DNA from: Icerya purchasi
Lineage: Eukaryota > Arthropoda > Insecta > Hemiptera > Monophlebidae
Direction of reading: 5' to 3'
Assembly (NCBI GenBank): GCA_039619475.1
Contig: CM077115.1
Location: 184,170,106 to 184,234,105 of the forward strand
Length of the DNA stretch: 64,000 nucleotides
The position numbers and the translations under genes are program-made. How positions within the stretch are numbered: the stretch's first letter is position 1; each line of letters begins with the position of its first letter. The notes beneath the pieces are model-generated. The model had not been told where the DNA came from. It saw only the letters and a list, made by a program, of their open reading frames with translations, and made no database searches. Below are positions 9,770 through 20,944 of this stretch, in pieces.

Positions 9770-11250
9770 TGGAAATGGCCAAATCCTTCAAATTCCCATC
9801 TTCTAAACGTCCCTTTCTCTTTAACATCTCGGTTGACAGCTTATTACCCTTCATTGAATTTATTGCGTCCGCATATGTTCTCAATGACAATGAAACGCTT
9901 CTTTCTAACATTTCTGACTGTTCTTTTCACTTCTTAACTTCCGCTTTCGATATTAACGGACTATAGTGTATTTTTCAAAAATCCTCCAGCCCCACTCCGG
10001 GTTTTGATGGTATTCCTTATCTTGTCTTAAAAAATCTATCTGATCTTGCTCTTGAATCTCTTCTTAATATCTTTAATTCTTTTCCTTTCAGAGGAGTTAC
10101 ACCTCCTTCTTGAAACTCTTGCATGATTATGCCTATTTCTTTTTAAAAAAAATCCTCCCTACGTTCTATTTTCGTAGCATTTTGTTTCAGAAAATGACTT
10201 GAGAGTATGCTTAATAAACGTCTTGTCTCATAGCTTGAACACAATAACATGCTTCTTTCTAATATGTTTCGTTTTCGTCCAGGTTTAGGCCCTGCTGACT
10301 GTGTTAGTCTTTTTGTCTCCAACACATATATAAGACTTTCATCATTAAGCAGTATACATTGGCTACTCTCGTTGATGTCTCCAGCGCTTTTGACAATGTT
10401 CATCTACCCGCTCTTAGAGATAAAATGATTGCAATCAACATTCCTTTACATTTTACTTTTCTTGTCATTAATCTCATGCTGCATCGTCTAATCCACTTCA
10501 CCATTTCTTTACTCCAAGCTACAAGAAACGTCTTTCGTAGCCTCCCGCAAAGTTCCTGTTTCAATGTCTATACTATCTCTGTTGCTTCCCTCCCTATGGG
10601 CAGTTCCACTATTTTCTTTGGAGATGACATATTACTTTTCTTTTCTTTCCAAAATATTGTAACCACGAATGATGAAATTAATCTGTCACTTGCTAAGCTA
10701 GAGCATTTCGTTTCCTCTTTGCACCTTTCAATTTTTCCTTCAAAATCCTCTTGTATTGTTTTTTCTCTTTGTCCCTATAATTGTTCTCTGATTAATGTAT
10801 CCCTAAATTCCGTAACTGTCCTTCACAAAGATTGTATCTACTATAATCCACGTACTCCTTAATACTCGTCTGTGTTTTTTTGAACATCTTAATTTACTCT
10901 TCCCTTCTGTTTTTAAAAGACTAAACCTGCTGAAAGCCCCCTTTTCTAGCAAATGGGAGGGGAGCAATCCTTATATACTTATTTCTCTATAGAAAGATAT
11001 CATTCGCTCCAAATTTGATTACTGTTCTTTTGTAAATGGTGATGCTTCAAAATCCCTCCTCTCCAAATTAGATGTAATCCGAAACTTTTGTCTTCGCCTC
11101 TATCTTAGTACTCTTAAGTCTTCTCCGATTTCAGCAATTCTTGTTGAATCAAATACGTCTCCTTTGTTCATCCGTATATCAAATTTAGGTTATTATTTCT
11201 TCGTAAAACGTTTATCGCTGACGTCTTCCAAACTTTTTTATTCCTATACC
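9770..11250 (+). pseudogene. LINE-A reverse transcriptase, decayed
   Basis: The sequence parallels the RT of copy 1 block by block. It has PTPGFDGIPYLVLKN near 9985, a VDVSSAFDNVHLPAL motif A (10365-10410), a SLPQSSCFNVY motif B in which the glycine is lost, and FFGDDILLFFS in place of FADD. The thumb continues with KRLNLLKA near 10915 and the IIRSKFDYCSF block near 11000. Several stops make it non-functional. Confidence 0.75.
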
Positions 11251-11479
11251 CATATTATAAAGAACTGGCATTTCACTCCAAAGAAAATTCCTATCCTTAC
11301 ATCGCCTTACGACTTAGTTCTTACTCTCCTTACGTAATCTTCTCCTCTAACTTTCTCTGTTTCTTCTTCGACTTCTCTAATTCTTGTAGGATTCTCTACC
11401 TGTCCTTACCGTCAGAATCTTTATCTTGAGCCGTTTCTATGTAGGAATTCTGTAACACTATTAATTCCTCATTTTCTCT

Positions 11480-12205
11480 ACATATGAATATCTTTACTGA
11501 TGGAGTTGAAGTCTCTTTTATGCTCCCAGAAATTAATCACTCTGAATTCTTTAGACTCCATTTCTTTTGCTCTGTATTTACAGCCGAACTCATGGTGGTT
11601 ATTTATGTTTTCTCCCATCGCTAGTTCACAAAATATTTGATTATCTCTGATTCCATGAGTGTCCTTCAGGCCATATTTTCTACTTTTCCCATATATTCCT
11701 GCGATTTTATCATTCTTCAAATACAATTTCTCATTCTTGATTTTTTTTCTTTTTATTCAGTCCGTGTTGATTTATTATGGGTTCCTGGTCATACAGACGT
11801 AAAAGGCAATAAATTGGCGGATTCTCTGGCTTGAGTTGCTGCTTCCTTGCCCACCTTCTTTTTTAAATTTCCAGATTTGAATCTGCTACCTTTTTTCAAA
11901 AAAGTTAATTTTAAATACTGGTTTAGCATTTATGCTCCATTCTTTTCTGATAATCAATCTCACTATCTGACTGTTTAACCTAAGCTTCCTTCCAACCCGT
12001 GGCTCTTTGATGTCTCTTTACTTCGGCGTCTTACCGTTGTTTCCATCACTCGCTTACGTTTTAACCATTCACTGTTATCTTCTTCTCGTTTTCGTTCTTC
12101 TTTAACATTTTTTCCGTTCTGCCCTCTTCACCCAAGCGATGAGCCTTTTTGTGGTTTCAGTCATGTCCTTTTTGAGTGTCCGTCCCTCTCAAATGAAAAG
12201 CTAGT
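11480..12205 (+). pseudogene. LINE-A RNase H, decayed and 3'-truncated
   Basis: IFTDGVE (first aspartate), FTAEL (glutamate), LIISDSMSVLQAI (second aspartate) and LLWVPGHTDVKGNKLADSLA (histidine and last aspartate) are visible between 11487 and 11835. The C-terminal HVLFECPSLSNEK motif lies at about 12165-12200, after which similarity to the family stops. Confidence 0.7.
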
Positions 12206-12732
12206 GCGTCACATAAATAGGCTGGCCGTTGCGTTACTAGATAATTTCAATGAAATTAGACGCTTGAAGTGAATAAAGCCAACAGACTTGCTGTAGGGTT
12301 CAAATATATTAAACCGGATACCAGATGAAACTGTATCGCTGGATAGGAGTTTCCACAAATTATCATTACCCACTAGCCAAATGCTAGATAGCCCCACGGA
12401 GCTAGTCACACACTCACGGAAGAAAAGAAGAAAAAAAAGCAACCATTGTCTAACTTCACACGTCAAATGGGCGAGGGGATTCTAATTCTTTCCTCTCTAA
12501 GAGAACTTTTTGACATTTTGATTCCAGTCTTTTACTATTTCAGTATCCGCATTAAGTTATCATTTTTTACCGTATCAATAATGCTTTCTAATAATCCAGA
12601 ATCTGAAACCAAACTAACATTCCTCGCCTAAATCTTTACGTATTTCTTACATATTTGTCCCTGTATTGTTCGCATTAAAATTTTAAAAAGGTTATTCGTC
12701 AAGCTAATTATTGTGGTATCTTACATGTTTTC
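12206..12732. other. Unassigned spacer after LINE-A copy 2
   Basis: No coding pattern, terminal repeat or RNA gene that I can recognise. A minus-strand open frame (12209-12466) has no familiar motif and is probably fortuitous. Confidence 0.4.
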
Positions 12733-12740
12733 GCTTAAAC

Positions 12741-13019
12741 CAGTTTGCGGCCCGCGAGATGGCCAAAGTAGTAAAAAATTATGTTCTGCGAACTCATAAT
12801 GCTGGTGCATGTTGGAACATTTAATATAACAATCTACGTTTACATGTAAGAATAATAGTAAACACAATAATAACTCATTATGTTTCAATTTTTCACTATA
12901 AAAAAATGTCTATGGTGATTCTAAATCTAATATGGGGATATATGATTTTATATGCGGCCCACAGAGTTATGATGCATTTCTAAAGTGGCCCGCAAGATCA
13001 TTTGGGTTGGCCACCCCTG
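12741..13019. mobile_element. Short non-autonomous hAT-type element (MITE), 279 bp
   Basis: The right end reads GGGTTGGCCACCCCTG, the inverse of CAGGGGTGGCCAACCC, a common hAT terminus. Imperfect 8-bp duplications flank the element: GCTTAAAC (12733-12740) and GTTTAAAC (13020-13027). The left end starts CAG but passes directly to TTGCGGCCCGCGAG, matching the inverse of the right subterminal TTGCGGGCC. About 20 bases of the left TIR therefore seem to be deleted. No coding capacity. Confidence 0.7.
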
Positions 13020-13147
13020 GTTTAAACCATTTCTTTGGAAATGTAAGAAATTTTGATTTAGTTATTCTTACAGTGCATTACCGGGGTACCACATACTCGT
13101 ATGCCATTAAAAATTGCCGGTATTTTAGAAATATTTCCATCGTTTAA

Positions 13148-14445
13148 CACTAAACCTACCAAGCCCGGTTAAGTGACCGTTTTTGAAATTTAGTTTCGAT
13201 TTTCGTATATAAAGCGTTACTGTATTGCCATGTAATTTTTTGACTTTTTCTATAACATACATGCACCCCATTTTTCAATATTAATGAATTTCTTTATTTC
13301 TCATTTTTTGAAAAAAATTCATAATATGTCTAGTTTACCATGAACGGTCTCATTTGACCGGTTGAGGAATGACATGATTTACATTTGATTTCTTATTTAT
13401 GCCCCGTTTGATTTATGTTTTTTCTCGTTTTTACTTCATCATTTGTATATTATTCTCCAAAAATTTCAAGACATTCGAAACATATCAATTTACGAGTATT
13501 TGACAAAATAAATAGCATTGACGAGGATTGTTGGGAAGATGGCCAGGAAGTTTCCGATATTGATGATGATGCAGCGTAGAACTTATTTGACAGCAGTAGT
13601 GACGAAGAGGATATTTTGGATGTACCAAGAGAACAAAAAAGAAAGAGAACTATAAACAATTCCAAAAATGAAAATGGGGAAGAGTCTAACCGTGGAAGAG
13701 TACCGATGTATAATATTTTTGAGGAAATGTCAGGGCCGATAGGATAGGCTAAACGAAATATTATGAAGGGCAAAGTTGACTTGGAATTTTCCTTGATTAT
13801 TGATCATAACATGATTGAACAGATAAGAATATATATACGGAATTAGAAGCATTTCGAGTGCTGCAAATGGAATGGAATTTATCTGCTGCAAAATTACGTG
13901 CATTTATTGGACTTTTATATGCACGCAGTGCATACGAGGCTAAAAATATGGATTTATCTTATTTATGGAATCAGAAATCGGGTCGTCCGTCATTTTTCTC
14001 GACAACTACGAGCCGAAATGAGTTTACCGAAGTCATGAGGTTTATTCGGTTTGACAATAGAAATCAACGAAGCAATACAAAATGACAAGTTCGCATTGAT
14101 GTCTGAAGTTTGGTACAAATTTATCGAAAACAGTCAAAACTGTTACAAACCAGGAGCTTATATCTCTATAGATGAACAGTTGTGTCCAACAATACAGACA
14201 AATTTGGCATAAAATTCTGGTTGGCTTCCGATGTAAATAGTAAGTATATAGTAAACGGCTTCCCATATTTGGGAAAAGATGAGGGAATCATCGGTCGCAC
14301 TTGGCGAGTTTGGAGCTTTGAAATTAGCAGAACCATATACGGGACATGGGAGAAATATTACTACTGACAATTTTTTTACGAGCATGTCATTAGCAAAAAA
14401 ACTTCGAGCAAAAAAAACTACGCTTGTCCGAAGTTTTTTCTCTTT
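13148..14445 (+). pseudogene. piggyBac-like transposase remnant
   Basis: The left end follows TTAA (13144-13147) and begins CACTAAACCTACC, as in piggyBac relatives that target TTAA. Coding remnants start with an acidic N-terminus (DEDCWEDGQE, SSSDEEDILDV near 13510-13620). Then come AFIGLLYARSAYEA and SYLWNQKSGRPSFFSTT (13900-14010), MRFIRFDN, KPGAYISIDEQL with the catalytic aspartate near 14165, KFGIKFWLASDVNSKYIVNGFPY (14200-14270, shown in part) and HGRNITTDNFF with another catalytic aspartate near 14370. This order is that of the DDE_Tnp_1_7 domain. Several stops and frameshifts, and loss of the right end after about 14445, make it inactive. Confidence 0.85.
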
Positions 14446-17030
14446 ACTGATTGCCTCGACTGTAACGTCACTGTTCTTGTAATGGCCATACTGTAATCTT
14501 CTTCATCTGCTTTTGTAATATACTTTTGTTTAAATAGTCATAATCTTTACAAAAATATTCCTTACCTAAGTAACAATCAAAAACACTTTCTATTAAATTA
14601 AAACCGCACTTCATTTATAACCGATTCAATGTTATTATACACTACATTAAACACACGTTCATGTTCCGAAAGTGCGATATTTTTGTGTCAAAGATCACTC
14701 GATTAATTACGTAAATTAATTGCAATGTGGTTTTTAAATTTAATCACTTTAATTATTTTTCAACATTTATATCGTAAGCTTAGTAAAGTGCTCACACCAT
14801 CTTTTGTTAACGGATTGCTATACAATTATACTTAGCATCAACAACTTCCATAGCCAGTATTTGTATGTACTAGTTCAAAACCACCAAAAAGTATTACATG
14901 TCATTACTGTTTAATTGATGTATAATTATCTACGTTTTGGTTTCCGCTTTTTAAAGAGACTTATTTATGATATTACAAAGAACTAAGTAAAGGAACAGCG
15001 ATAAAAGTAATTATGCGGCAACGTGCATAGCATTTATGTCGTATTAACACTCTCGAAAAGCAATTATTCGCGATAACAAACAATTAATTTCGCCTTTTGC
15101 CTGAATGCAAATTGTATTGATTACTGTTGCCATTTATTTTTACAGAGCGAATGGGTTTATATTCGAAATGCGAAGATGGCGCAGTTTAAGCGATGAAGAT
15201 TTTTTTAGTAAAATCATTTGTTAACACTCACACACAGAATAACTGATGCTTATTATTTCTAGCTAACCAAAAGTTTCAATTCGTTAATTTATGGACAGAC
15301 AACTCCCTAACGAAAAACAGTATGAAATTTCTACCGCGTAAGTTATTCATTTATTTATTATTCGCTTTATTATTAGCTAAAGTTGAATTTATAATTACAA
15401 TACATGGTCATGGTGCCGGTATTTACAACAATTCATACGTGAACGTAAACGTTAGTGCTAAATTCCATTCTGTGTAACTGAAAAGGAAATTTTTTTATTA
15501 TCTAATCAATGAGCCGCATAAGAGGAGAGCTTCACGGCTAAATCAGGAAAGACATGAGATTAAATGAGATGGAAAATTTCCACTTGTTTAAGGAAATTTA
15601 CTGTTTTATCTATGGAGTTGGAGGAAAAATTTTGTATTATATCACAATTTGCGAAGGTTAAGTTTTATTATGAATAATAAAGTATTCAAAATTTAATAAA
15701 CATAACCCAACCAAATCTTTTAATAATATCATCCCAGAAAACACCGACTTGGACAAAAATATTCGACGTAATGAAAAGTTAAGTTTTCTTCCGGTACTTA
15801 GCAATAAGACTGGAGGACCGAATTTGATTATGCATTGTAAATGGAGAAGAGAAATATTTTAGCGGATGCAGGTAAATATTTTATTATTACAGACGGATGA
15901 ATGGAGTCGGATCCAGGTGCACATTTTTCGTTTCATCGTTAAGTTGATAATTAGCGATCGTAAATGCGAAATTGAATTGTTGATTATAATGAGAGTCGAG
16001 GGATATAGACTTAAATTCTGTAACGGCAACTGTTTATAATATGGCATAGCTACAGATGATGCTGGAGGAGAAGCATGAACTAGAATGGGTAACTTCACAA
16101 TTCCCGAAGGTAAATTATGGACGGGACTTTCGCAGTAACTAACATGTTGAGCTTTTCAATATGCTTGAAGAAACCTCTACAGTTCCATTGTGTAATATCA
16201 TATTTTCCTGCTACTCGTATTATGATTTTTTATTATAATTTATTATTTGTTTTAGTCTATGGGTTGAATTCAATTTTTAATTTTATTTATTGATTTGCGC
16301 CACATGCATTATCTTTGTTCGTTTTTTTTTTTTTTGGTTTAATTTACTTTTGTTTTTTTTACATTTTCGCTAACTAATTAATTATACGCACGCGCGCACG
16401 CAAACGCACACAAACGCACACTCGCATACGTAGGAACCTTTTAATAATAATTGACGTCGTATATAATTTTGTTCAAAAAGTGTACTTTTTAAAATGATAC
16501 GCTTATGCATTCAAATCTCTACTATCCGTAAGAAAGTATATTTCTTATTTCAAACAGGTGAAATATTATAACTGTAAAATACAACTGACATAGAATGTTC
16601 GAGTTTGTTTTTAAAGTGTAATATTACCTTTAATTGCATCATAAAACTCTAATAATCGTGTTTCACTTTAATAACGGACCAGAAATATCCAAAAATAGCT
16701 ATGATTTACGAATAAAAAAATCCAATTTATTTCGCGCTGACAAACTTGAATTAAACTCCGCCTTGGTATGGAGAAATCACAGAAATTTTAGGTCAGACAC
16801 AATTCGGCGTAATACATTTCTATTCAAGAGGTACATAGATCCTTCTTCAATTCAGTCTTCAATTATCGGCAAATAGTATCATCCGGTATTGTTACGGAAG
16901 TTCATTATTTTTGTAGCTCTGATTTCTTGCTGCTACATATAAACACGTCTAAAGTGTAAATTTTATCACACAACACGTGTACTTAGCAGTTCATGATTTC
17001 TTCTTAACTAAGTAACTGTATACCTACAAA
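14446..17030. other. AT-rich stretch without recognisable gene
   Basis: No reading frame with a recognisable motif. A purine-pyrimidine alternating block rich in CACGCA/AACGCACAC units lies at 16385-16432. An open frame at 16634-16876 has no recognisable feature and ordinary AT-rich composition. Confidence 0.45.
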
Positions 17031-17032
17031 AA

Positions 17033-17115
17033 CTATAAAAGTGGTGAAGTGTTGAGTTCACTTTTGTTGTTGCATTTTTATTGGATTAATTTTAGCGAAA
17101 CTGTTTTTAAAAATG
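17033..17115 (+). promoter_or_regulatory. TATA-box-like promoter candidate
   Basis: CTATAAAAGTGG at about 17034 is followed about 30 bases later by GAGTTCACTT, an arthropod initiator-like sequence. About 50 bases further on is an ATG (about 17113) with a 30-codon frame starting MACVIFSYKSS. The spacing fits an insect core promoter, but such motifs also occur by chance in AT-rich DNA and no gene body is seen downstream. Confidence 0.2.
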
Positions 17116-17279
17116 GCTTGTGTAATTTTTTCTTACAAAAGTTCATCAACACCAGTCGAAAAAATAATCGGAAATAATCTCAGAGACAGGCTTTCGTTGC
17201 AATAAGTCGATTAACTAGTAGGACACTCCAGACATCGATAACTTCGAACATGTTTTTCGCGAGAAATAAAGTGCTCTTG

Positions 17280-17828
17280 CCCGGGCTAGCTCACAAGTAA
17301 CGTTAGGTTCCGGATCATCACCTGGGTACGAACGCGTAAATTTAGCCGCTAAGGCAGCAACACATAGTCCGATGTCCGAAGGCGCCCCTCTTCCTTAACT
17401 AGGGTCATCCTTTTTCCAGGAGCATAGGGCAGAGCATGGGAAACCATGTGGTCGGCTCAAACATCGTGGATCAACGTGAGTACGTTTGCGGAGAATCTTC
17501 AGCATTGACCAGACTCCGCACAGGACATACATCGATATCTCATAACTGTTTGTTAGAAGGAACGCCCGTTCCTTATGTAATTTGCCTGTACCACCAATTG
17601 CTGAACACATCTTGGTACACTGTTCTCGTACAGGTATCCGGGAACCTCGAACCTACTGGCTGTTACGTTATCAAACGAGCTGAAAACAAGTCCAGAATAT
17701 TCCATGCTATATGAAAGCGGCCAAGTTATTAAAATACCTCTAAATCCGCACTGATCCATGTGCTGTAATGATCTCGACAATTACACACAGCGCACGAATC
17801 ATATAAAATAAAAAAATAAAAAAAAAAA
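17280..17828 (+). mobile_element. 3' fragment of LINE-B (RNase H end)
   Basis: The segment matches, module by module, the 3' end of the LINE at 46371-49099. It starts at the RNase H block read as GYERVNLAAKAA (compare GNERVDLTAKAT at 48535), followed by SPMS. Then LTRLRTGHTSISHNCLLEGTPVP appears at about 17500-17570 (compare LRLGHTALSHNYVFEGAPSPS), then a decayed Cys/His tail. The 3' UTR ends AATTACACACAGCGC (compare AGTTACACACGGCGC at 49032) and an A-rich tail (17805-17828). Stops are frequent. Confidence 0.75.
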
Positions 17829-18299
17829 GCTTCATGCACCAGTCGACTTAAAATTAAAAATGTGGTAACTTATTAAGTTCAATTTAAAGTCCAAAAGCCA
17901 GATTTGTTGCATTGCAGAAACCATTTCTGGCCAAAATTAGTTTTTATTCGTAATAGATGTTTTTATTTTTTTTTTTAATTTTTCGATAATTGAACGGATT
18001 TTTATTGAATTCACTCTTTTTTAGATTTTTTCAATCAGGCAATTTCTTCCGATTCACAATCGAGCGATTGTTGTCAGCTTTTAACGGAAATCAATTTTTT
18101 TTTTACGATTTTGGTCGAAAAATCTTTACCCTGCTTTCGGTTAAGCGGTTAACCGATTTCAATTTTTTATCAATTTGACAGTCTTACTTAAAACTGCATT
18201 AATCACTGATGATCGCGCGTAACAGATGAACTCGTAGAGTAACGTTAAACGGTACTGTTTTTAATATAACTATAAAGATATTAATTTAGGTTTATTTCT
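17829..18299. other. T-rich unassigned sequence
   Basis: Contains repeated TGAACGGATTTTTATTGAATT-like and AACGGAAATCAATTTTTT-like phrases that look like remnants of a dispersed repeat. No gene is seen. Confidence 0.35.
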
Positions 18300-18480
18300 T
18301 TTTAATTTATATAATATGCATAAATAGTTTGTAATGTGTTTGATTTGAATAAACGGCAATAAGAGTGTCGGGCACTTACGAAACAGGCATACTTGCCCTG
18401 TGAGAAATACAACTTATTAATAGAAAAAAAAAAATAAATAAATAAAAAAAAATAAAAAAGTAAATAAAAAAAAAATAAAA
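18300..18480 (+). mobile_element. LINE 3' tail, same family as the element at 23240
   Basis: AATAAGAGTGTCGGGCAC, then a CATACTTGCCCTGTGAGA block and an ACAACTTATT block, lead into an A-rich tail (18421-18480). The same series in inverse orientation starts the minus-strand LINE at 23240-23330. Only the 3' UTR is present, so it is a strongly 5'-truncated copy. Confidence 0.65.
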
Positions 18481-18530
18481 AGAAGATATTCAATATGTAT
18501 TTAAAGATTTTTTGCAATTTTTAAAGGCGA

Positions 18531-19540
18531 AATTGCGTTGTTTTTAATTTTATTAATTCACAAGACGAGAACGGTAAAAAATACAGTTTCTAAGAATATT
18601 CCAAAAATTTTCCCCAAAAAACGCTTTCTAGCTGCTTTGGTTATTTTTTCACTTTTCGTTTGATTTTTCGAATTGAAATGTGCGAAATGCTATTAAGTTT
18701 TATAACTTAAGGTCATATTCAAAATAGAGTACTAACTAGTACAGTTTATTAACTTTAACTTAACAAATAATTCCTCATGCGCATGTTTTTATATCGGCAT
18801 TTTTTATTTTTAACCAAAGAATTAAATTGCACCTTCTTGAAACACCCTGCTTAAACAGGTACATAAAACGTGAGAGAGTCAAACATTTTAGCGAGGTTTA
18901 AAGATTATAGAATTAAAGTTTATACCAAATTTAAAGACACTGAAGAACGAAATTACCGTTCTTTTATTTTTTGCCACCTTCTTCAGGCTAATTAGTCAAG
19001 AACACTAGTTAATGTAACGAAAAATTGCAAAAAAACAAAGGGACAAAAGTAACACTTTTTTCTTTGTTTGTTTCGTATAGATACTGCCGTATAAATACCG
19101 AAATGTAGACAGCTGATTAAGACGTTTTAGAATGTTTTAGTTTAACGAGAAATCAGAAATAGTAGTGCTGGCAGTAATGTCAGCGTGAAAGTGATCTTGC
19201 TAACATCGAAGTACAACTTTTATTAAACTAATAAGTTGATACAATTATTAAATAAAGAATATGAATCGGTTACGCGATACCCCATTAATTTGAAGAATTT
19301 TTTATACCACACTACAAACACACCGAGCGCAATAAGTGAAAATCGAAATATCGACGGTACATAGTTCTTTCAAAAGGAAGTTAAATATATTCTCCTCTAT
19401 ATCCGTTCAAAAGGTGATCCTATTAGAATTGTGGCTGTTAGTTACTTTATCGTAAATAAAGACAATTTTAATTAACAATTTACCTGTTTTTTTAGATTTC
19501 TCCGTATCTGTAAATTAAATTCAACATATCTAAGAGAAAT
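18531..19540. other. AT-rich stretch without recognisable gene
   Basis: No coding motif, terminal repeat or RNA gene recognised. Confidence 0.45.
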
Positions 19541-19544
19541 CTAT

Positions 19545-20940
19545 CACCATCATCATCAACCATTGAACCCTTTGGTTCGTTGTCTCCATTCGCTCCTATT
19601 CCATACTACTGCTTTTAATCGGCTGTACGTTGTGCATTTCATATCTTTTATTATTTGAGACATATAGTATAGCTGTTTCTCGGTCTTCTTCTCTGTCGGG
19701 CTTTTCTTGTTTTTCCCTCTATAATTTTCGATAATATTCCATCATTTCACAGTATATGACCGATCATTATGGTTCTACGTCTCTTGATGGTGTTCAATAA
19801 TCTGCGAGTTTCCGCCACTCGGTTAAGGACATTTTGATTTTTAACTTTTTCGGTCCATTTTATTTTTAACATTTTCCTCTAGAACCACATTTCTGCCCCT
19901 TCCAGCTTTTTCTTTTCGCTTTCGTTTATCATCCAGGTTTCATACCCGTACAACATTACACTCCATATGTACAACTTAATCAGTCTCTTTTCTTTAGGTT
20001 CATATCCATACTTTTGCTGGTTAACACCGCGTATTTTTGCATAAAGGCGCTTTTTGCTAGACTGATCCTTCGCTTTATTTCCTCTGTGCTTTTTCCATTC
20101 TCTGTTATCAGATTTCCCAGATATATTGCCTCTTTCACTCTGCGTATAGTTTTATTGTTAATTATCATATCTTGTTTTTGTTGTGTACGTGTTTTCTCAC
20201 ATATAAGTGTATTTTCGTCTTGTCTTCATTTATTTTCATATTATACTCTTGCAGGTGAATTTTTAAAATATTTAATGCTGAATGACTTCTTCCGATTCCG
20301 TTAAGATTACTATATCATCCAGAAATCTCTGATCATTGATATTATTACTCCATGTATTTGCACACCAATTTTCCGTTCTTCCAACTATTGTTTTATCAGA
20401 TTTATCGGTTTTTCTATATAAATATTAAATAAGGAGGGTGACATTATGCAGCCTTGTCAAACTCCCTTGCGTATTTCTGCTTTACCTATACTCTTCCCAA
20501 TTCTGAACTCCGCTATTTGGTTCCTGTACAACGCTTTAATTGTTCCAGCTTCAGTGTTTGGTACTCCAATTTCTTCTAGGATATGAAACAATTTGGCCCA
20601 GCTGACTCTATCAAACGCCTTTTCCACGTCTAGAAAAGCAATTATTACTCGACTATTAGATTTTAGTTGTTTCTCTATTATCAACCGTAGAGCTAATATT
20701 GCTTCTGTCGTTCCCTTCTGTTTTCGAAAACCAAATTGATCAAAATCCAAGTTTTCTTCAATCTTCTTCTGTATCCGGTTTAATATTATTCGCGCTAGTA
20801 TTTTGCAAGTATGTGACAGTAAATTTATTATTCTATAGTTCTCGCATTTATCTGCATTTGGTTTCTTGCGTATCATTACCAATCTACCTTTTTTGAAGTC
20901 TGTCGGCACTAATCCTTCCCTTAATACTTCATTGAGTAGA
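19545..20940 (-). pseudogene. RTE-like LINE, 5'-truncated
   Basis: Minus-strand reading gives a non-LTR RT. From 20909 downwards come MIRKKPNADKCENYRIINLL, FDQFGFRKQKGTTEAILAL, AFLDVEKAFDRVSWAKLF (motif A) and a region that loses its frame near 20457. At 20168-19980 follow VKEAIYLGNLITENG and EIKRRISLAKSAF, then LYGYETWMI near 19940 and GHI...IIEGK near 19720. The tail is a TGATGATGATGG microsatellite at 19545-19560, as found in RTE elements instead of poly(A). RT motifs B and C (QG, YADD) are lost with the frame break. The 5' part is missing. Confidence 0.8.
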
Positions 20941-20944
20941 ATGG

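Larger units (their letters stand above)
7222..12205 (+). mobile_element. LINE-A copy 2, near full-length but heavily decayed
   Basis: This is the only copy in the window in which all LINE-A modules can be seen in order: ORF1 with zinc knuckles (7222-7908), endonuclease (8856-9400), RT (9770-11250) and RNase H (11480-12205). Stops and frameshifts interrupt every module. The copy breaks off inside the cysteine motif near 12205 and has no A-tail, so its 3' end was lost. It defines the family's order as gag-like ORF1, AP endonuclease, RT, RNase H, which is that of I-type LINEs. Confidence 0.8.

Noticed and set aside
12209..12466. Minus-strand 85-codon frame as a gene.
   Set aside because: No motif, low-complexity start and no supporting context.
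16634..16876. An 80-codon plus-strand frame as a host exon.
   Set aside because: No splice sites that extend it and no recognisable domain. Chance frame is the simpler explanation.
17395..17780. Minus-strand frames as genes.
   Set aside because: They are antisense to the LINE-B C-terminal region, which has a recognisable motif on the plus strand.
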